NCBI RefSeq assembly: GCF_003627955.1
Contig: NZ_RBWS01000023.1
Span: 79,619-143,618, forward strand
DNA length: 64,000 bases
Source: Sphingobacterium puteale
GTDB taxonomy: Bacteria; Bacteroidota; Bacteroidia; Sphingobacteriales; Sphingobacteriaceae
Direction of reading: 5' to 3'
Shown here: positions 61,341 to 64,000 of the stretch, piece after piece
Numbering within the stretch: the first letter of the stretch is position 1
Layout: every line of letters starts with the position of its first letter
Position numbers and translations under genes: made by a program
Notes under the pieces: generated by a model
The model's input: only the letters and a program-made list of their open reading frames with translations
Told to the model about the DNA's origin: nothing
The model's database searches: none

Positions 61341-62435
61341 ATGAAATTTAAGTCAATCATATTACCAGCAATTGCACTATTTTTTAGCGCATGCGACCAA
61401 AATACAAAAGAGAACAACGGCACCACAAAGGAAACTCCAAAAGCCACGAAGATGGGGTCCATGCCTTTGATGACCATCCCGATTGCCAAAATGAATCCTA
61501 CTGTTCCGCTACAACTGGCGGGCGAACTAAAACCTGATCAGGAGACAGCATTGTTTGCAAAGGTGCAGAGTTATGTCAAGACAATCCATGTAGATATTGG
61601 TTCGCAGGTCAGCAAAGGGCAGATACTTATGGTGCTAGAAGCTCCCGAATTGCAGGCTCAAATAGCCAATGCAAAGGCCAAAATACTTTCGCAAGAGGCT
61701 ATTTATACCGCAACAAAAGCCAATTACGATCGTATGTTTCGGGCAAACCAGACTAAGGGCGCTATTGCCCGCGATGCCCTGGATCAGATTACCGCACAAA
61801 AACTTTCGGACGAAGCCAGTGTAAAAGCCGCTCGGGCCGCCTATACAGAAATACAGGATATCAATCAGTATTTAATTATCAGGGCACCCTTCAGTGGTAT
61901 CATTACATCCCGGAATACAGATATCGGCGCCTATGTAGGGCCCATGGGTGGAACACCTTTGCTTGTCATCCAAAATTCGTCTAAACTCCGTTTAAACCTA
62001 TCGGTTCCGGAAGCACATGTTCCCTATGTAGCCATAGGTGACACAGTCAACTTCACGGTAAGGGCACTTCCTGAGAAGAACTTCCAGGCAACAATAACCC
62101 GAAAAAGTGGTACGCTGGATATGAAGTTACGATCCGAAAAGTTTGAAGCAGACTTTGTCAACAACGATCCGGATCTTAAGCCTTTTATGGTCGCCGAAGC
62201 AAAGGTTCAGCTTAAAAACAGCAAAGCAACTTTCTTTATTCCACGTTCGGCATTGGTCGAGGGTAACATGGGAATCTATGTTATCAAAAATGCCGCTGGA
62301 AGCGCAAAATTTATTCCTGTAAAAAAAGGAAGAATACTCAATGATAAAATTGAAGTTTTCGGCGAACTCACGGAGGGTGACCAGCTGATAAAAATGGCCA
62401 ACGAAGAAATCACAGAAGGAACACCTATTAAATAG
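61341..62435 (+). CDS. RND efflux periplasmic adaptor lipoprotein
   Basis: This 364-residue membrane-fusion protein has a lipobox SAC (Cys18), followed by the typical order: beta-barrel start, lipoyl half (LFAKVQSYVKTIHVDIGSQVSKGQILMVLEAPELQAQI, about 73-110, cited in part), alpha-hairpin (about 110-175), second lipoyl half (YLIIRAPFSGIITSRNTDIGAYVGP), beta-barrel and membrane-proximal domain. It links the RND pump to TolC. The start is five bases after the RND stop. Confidence 0.92.
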   Translation: MKFKSIILPAIALFFSACDQNTKENNGTTKETPKATKMGSMPLMTIPIAKMNPTVPLQLAGELKPDQETALFAKVQSYVKTIHVDIGSQVSKGQILMVLEAPELQAQIANAKAKILSQEAIYTATKANYDRMFRANQTKGAIARDALDQITAQKLSDEASVKAARAAYTEIQDINQYLIIRAPFSGIITSRNTDIGAYVGPMGGTPLLVIQNSSKLRLNLSVPEAHVPYVAIGDTVNFTVRALPEKNFQATITRKSGTLDMKLRSEKFEADFVNNDPDLKPFMVAEAKVQLKNSKATFFIPRSALVEGNMGIYVIKNAAGSAKFIPVKKGRILNDKIEVFGELTEGDQLIKMANEEITEGTPIK

Positions 62436-62442
62436 AAAATAT

Positions 62443-62862
62443 ATGAAAATGTTAAGATCAATGCTATTTTCAGCGTTATTAATTACGCTGACAATAAGCT
62501 GTAGCAGTCCTGAAAACACAAACAACAATGCAGCTTTGTCAGCTGTAACGCAAAAGCAATTTGGTTATGAAAAAGGACAGCAAGTGCCACAGGATATGGT
62601 CTGTATGGTCAATGACGAATTTATGGGCAAAAAGCAACTGGCGGTACCTTTGGATGGAAAGATCTATTACGGCTGTTGCGAGAATTGCAAAGAGAGAATC
62701 CCAAAAGATGAGACCGTACGCTATGCCATAGATCCACATACCGGATCAAAAGTAGATAAAGCAAAGGCCTACATTGTCCTTATCGGAAATGAAGGTCAGG
62801 TTGCCTATTTCGAACATCAGGACAACTATAAATTGTTTCTAAAACAGAATAGGGCCTTATAG
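62443..62862 (+). CDS. YHS/TRASH-like metal-binding lipoprotein
   Basis: This 139-residue lipoprotein (lipobox ISC, Cys20) carries a domain at about 45-110. It has DMVCMVNDEFMGKKQLAVPL, then KIYYGCCENCKERIPKDE with the pattern GxCCxxCK, and DPHTGSKVDKAKAYI. This resembles YHS/TRASH-type zinc-ribbon-like domains that bind Cu or other soft metals (compare DPVCGM). Seven bases separate it from the adaptor gene, so it is the last gene of the pump operon and may deliver or sense the metal exported. Family assignment is from pattern only. Confidence 0.6.
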   Translation: MKMLRSMLFSALLITLTISCSSPENTNNNAALSAVTQKQFGYEKGQQVPQDMVCMVNDEFMGKKQLAVPLDGKIYYGCCENCKERIPKDETVRYAIDPHTGSKVDKAKAYIVLIGNEGQVAYFEHQDNYKLFLKQNRAL

Positions 62863-62888
62863 CATTAAAGGAAAGAAATCAAATCGAT

Positions 62889-62913
62889 GGGGCTGCACTT
62901 GGGCAGCCTCATT
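62889..62913 (+). terminator. Probable terminator of the efflux operon
   Basis: The stem GGGGCTGC / GCAGCCTC (one G-T wobble) with a six-base loop is followed by ATTATT. It lies 27 bases after the last gene. The U-run is weak. Confidence 0.5.
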
Positions 62914-62956
62914 ATTAAAGATCGCGCAACGGTCTATTTTATATCAGCTTTAATTG

Positions 62957-63543
62957 CTATTCCTCGGCTTCCAGCAGTTGAATAAACCGCTCACCCAAAG
63001 GTGAAATTTCGTAACCTACGGTGTGGCTTATTGTTAACCCCAGGTTTTTCAGCTTGCGAATATTTAGTTTCAGCCATTCCTTTTCAAAGCCCAGTAACTT
63101 CGCAATACCGATCGCATGTAGATTGGGATTTTCTTTTATGGTAGATAAGATCAGCTTAGTCCATGCCCCTTTTTGCTAAAAGTATCCAAGCGGGCTAATT
63201 TTATTTTCAACTGCGCGAACTGCTTCTCCGAGAGTTCAGTCCTCTCCCGCAACTTAATCCGCGGATCTTCGGAGTGATAACGTACAGATATCCTGAAAAT
63301 CGTTGCCAAGTGTTGCTGTCTGAACGATTTTAAGAGCTGAGTTTTATCTTTAAAACCAGCATTCACAGCCTCTTGGTCAGTTATTGCGGACTCGTCGACC
63401 CTTTCAATCGCACCGATTTCAACCATACCAACCGAAGTCTTCAACAGCTTCCCGCTTTTGACAGTAGCCTGTTTCCATTGACGAAAGGCCAAGTTAATTT
63501 TTCCCGATTTTATTCCCAACAAATGAATCTCTTTAAACAGCAT
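62957..63543 (-). pseudogene. ASCH-type protein with C-terminal winged helix, split by a one-base frame change
   Basis: The N-terminal part (63151-63543, 130 residues, starting MLFKEIHLLGIKSGKINLAF) resembles an ASCH/PUA-like fold: FRQWKQATVKSG, VGMVEIGAIERVDESAI and ISVRYHSEDPRIKLR. It ends in TGA at 63151. In the -1 frame the protein continues after the run AAAAAGGGG (near 63160-63168) as GAWTKLILSTIKENPNLHAI, then LGFEKEWLKLNIRKLKNLGL and so on to TAG at 62957, which looks like a winged helix. The joined protein would have about 195 residues. The cause may be an indel in the homopolymer, a sequencing error, or programmed slippage (C AAA AAG is near a slippery heptamer). Confidence 0.55.
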
Positions 63544-63814
63544 CGCATGAATTCTTAATATCCATATTTAATTTCTATTAAATTTCTGATCCGAAACCGA
63601 ATGAAATTAAAAGCAAAAATCGTGCATTCATTTACGAGTCAACACATGCTTAGAAACAAGAAAAGCCCTAACTTTCGTTAGAGCTTTTTAGTCGGGGTGG
63701 CAGGATTGGCTCAGCCACACAATGCCCAAACACGACCCTGAGCCTCGGATCAATCAGAATTCTTGGGGGAATATTAAAAATTTGCTAATTTAGCATCTTT
63801 AATACAGATCTCCC
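63544..63814. other. Intergenic region with the distal tRNA-Pro fragment and IS-proximal DNA
   Basis: The region holds the upstream part of the ASCH-type gene, the distal 57-bp repeat (63651-63707) and a 7-bp inverted repeat GGCTCAG / CTGAGCC (63708-63714 and 63739-63745). The putative transposase gene promoter follows, with TTTG at 63782-63785. Confidence 0.6.
63651..63707. repeat. 57-bp direct repeat, distal copy C (tRNA-Pro 3' end and terminator, no tRNA)
   Basis: This is identical to 52850-52906. The tRNA sequence stops inside the T arm (GGATT) and is followed by GGCTCAGCC, so no tRNA can be made here. It lies directly beside a putative insertion sequence. Confidence 0.85.
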
Positions 63815-64000
63815 TTGCAAGACGCCGAACGCAAATTACTATCACTATTGATGCCCGACGGGCTTTTAGAATACTTTCAGATTTTAGAAGTCGATCAGGT
63901 TGACAATCAACTCCACATTTATTTAGATGAGCTTAATATTGCTCCAACAGGCTATGAGAACAGCAAGTTGGAGTCAAAGGGTTTTATGCCATCCACAGAG
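63708..64000 (+). mobile_element. Left end of a putative ISAon1-like insertion sequence (partial)
   Basis: DNA from 63708 differs from the tRNA context and leads into a transposase-like frame. The GGCTCAG / CTGAGCC inverted repeat at its start could form part of the IS end. The right end, inverted repeats and target duplication lie outside the window, so the boundary is inferred. Confidence 0.4.
63815..64000 (+). CDS. ISAon1-family transposase N-terminal region (partial)
   Basis: The frame starts at TTG 63815 (or at the ATG at 63851) and runs off the window: LQDAERKLLSLLMPDGLLEY, then FQILEVDQVDNQLHIYLDEL and so on to KLESKGFMPSTE. The LLP(D/E)GLLEYF opening, the LDELN-type strand and the SKGF block are typical of the N-terminal region protein of ISAon1-family elements, which are common in Sphingobacterium. 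An in-frame stop lies just upstream at 63800-63802. Confidence 0.6.
   Translation, partial: MQDAERKLLSLLMPDGLLEYFQILEVDQVDNQLHIYLDELNIAPTGYENSKLESKGFMPSTE

Noticed and set aside
52850..63707. Complete integrative element with integrase
   Set aside because: No recombinase or conjugation gene lies between the repeats in this window, so only the repeat and the accessory character are claimed.

Overview
The window looks like a chromosomal segment of a Bacteroidota bacterium, most likely a Sphingobacteriaceae member close to Sphingobacterium. The reasons are a SusC/SusD pair with a divergent regulator, a lipoprotein TamA (TamL) paired with TamB, a DUF5017 lipoprotein, many promoters of the Bacteroidota type (TAnnTTTG, sometimes with TTTG 19 bases upstream), and few Shine-Dalgarno sequences. 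The genus is inference from gene content and codon use; no database was searched.

Region 1 (1-18.2 kb) is mostly core cell-envelope and metabolic genes: the tail of a membrane protein, two tandem LtaS-like membrane sulfatase-fold proteins, valS, a DUF4342 protein, the tamB-tamL outer-membrane assembly operon, a small secreted protein, mdh and a retropepsin-like protease. Region 2 (18.2-33.2 kb) holds an MFS exporter, a transaldolase-like aldolase, a Fur-family regulator, RNase R, a small lipoprotein, a 21-bp repeat field, the str operon (rpsL-rpsG-fusA-rpsJ, closed by a terminator after rpsJ), two paralogous outer-membrane barrels flanking an AI-2E-type permease, tRNA-Cys with a small conserved basic protein, and cutC.

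Region 3 (33.4-52.7 kb) begins with an unknown gene and a stand-alone Smr protein. A polysaccharide-utilisation locus on the minus strand follows: SusC, SusD, a DUF5017 surface lipoprotein, a large secreted protein with a probable alpha/alpha barrel, a GH28-like beta-helix lipoprotein, two SGNH hydrolases, an FAD-dependent oxidoreductase, a sodium-solute symporter and a DUF1080 (3-keto-glycoside hydrolase family) protein. A GntR-LacI-type regulator is divergent from it. The likely flow is capture by SusCD and DUF5017, de-esterification and depolymerisation in the envelope, and uptake by the symporter. The oxidoreductase/DUF1080 pair suggests an oxidative 3-keto step. The glycan is not identifiable from sequence alone.

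Region 4 (52.7-64 kb) begins at tRNA-Pro(UGG). The tRNA 3' end and its terminator form a perfect 57-bp direct repeat with a second copy 10.8 kb away, and a third degenerate copy lies beside the tRNA. Between the copies lie an orphan FtsX/MacB-type permease with a sigma-54-like promoter and phased palindromes, a five-gene efflux operon (HYC_CC_PP-type protein, TolC, RND pump, adaptor, YHS/TRASH-like metal-binding lipoprotein), and an ASCH-type gene broken by a one-base frame change. The window ends inside an ISAon1-like transposase gene directly beside the distal repeat copy.
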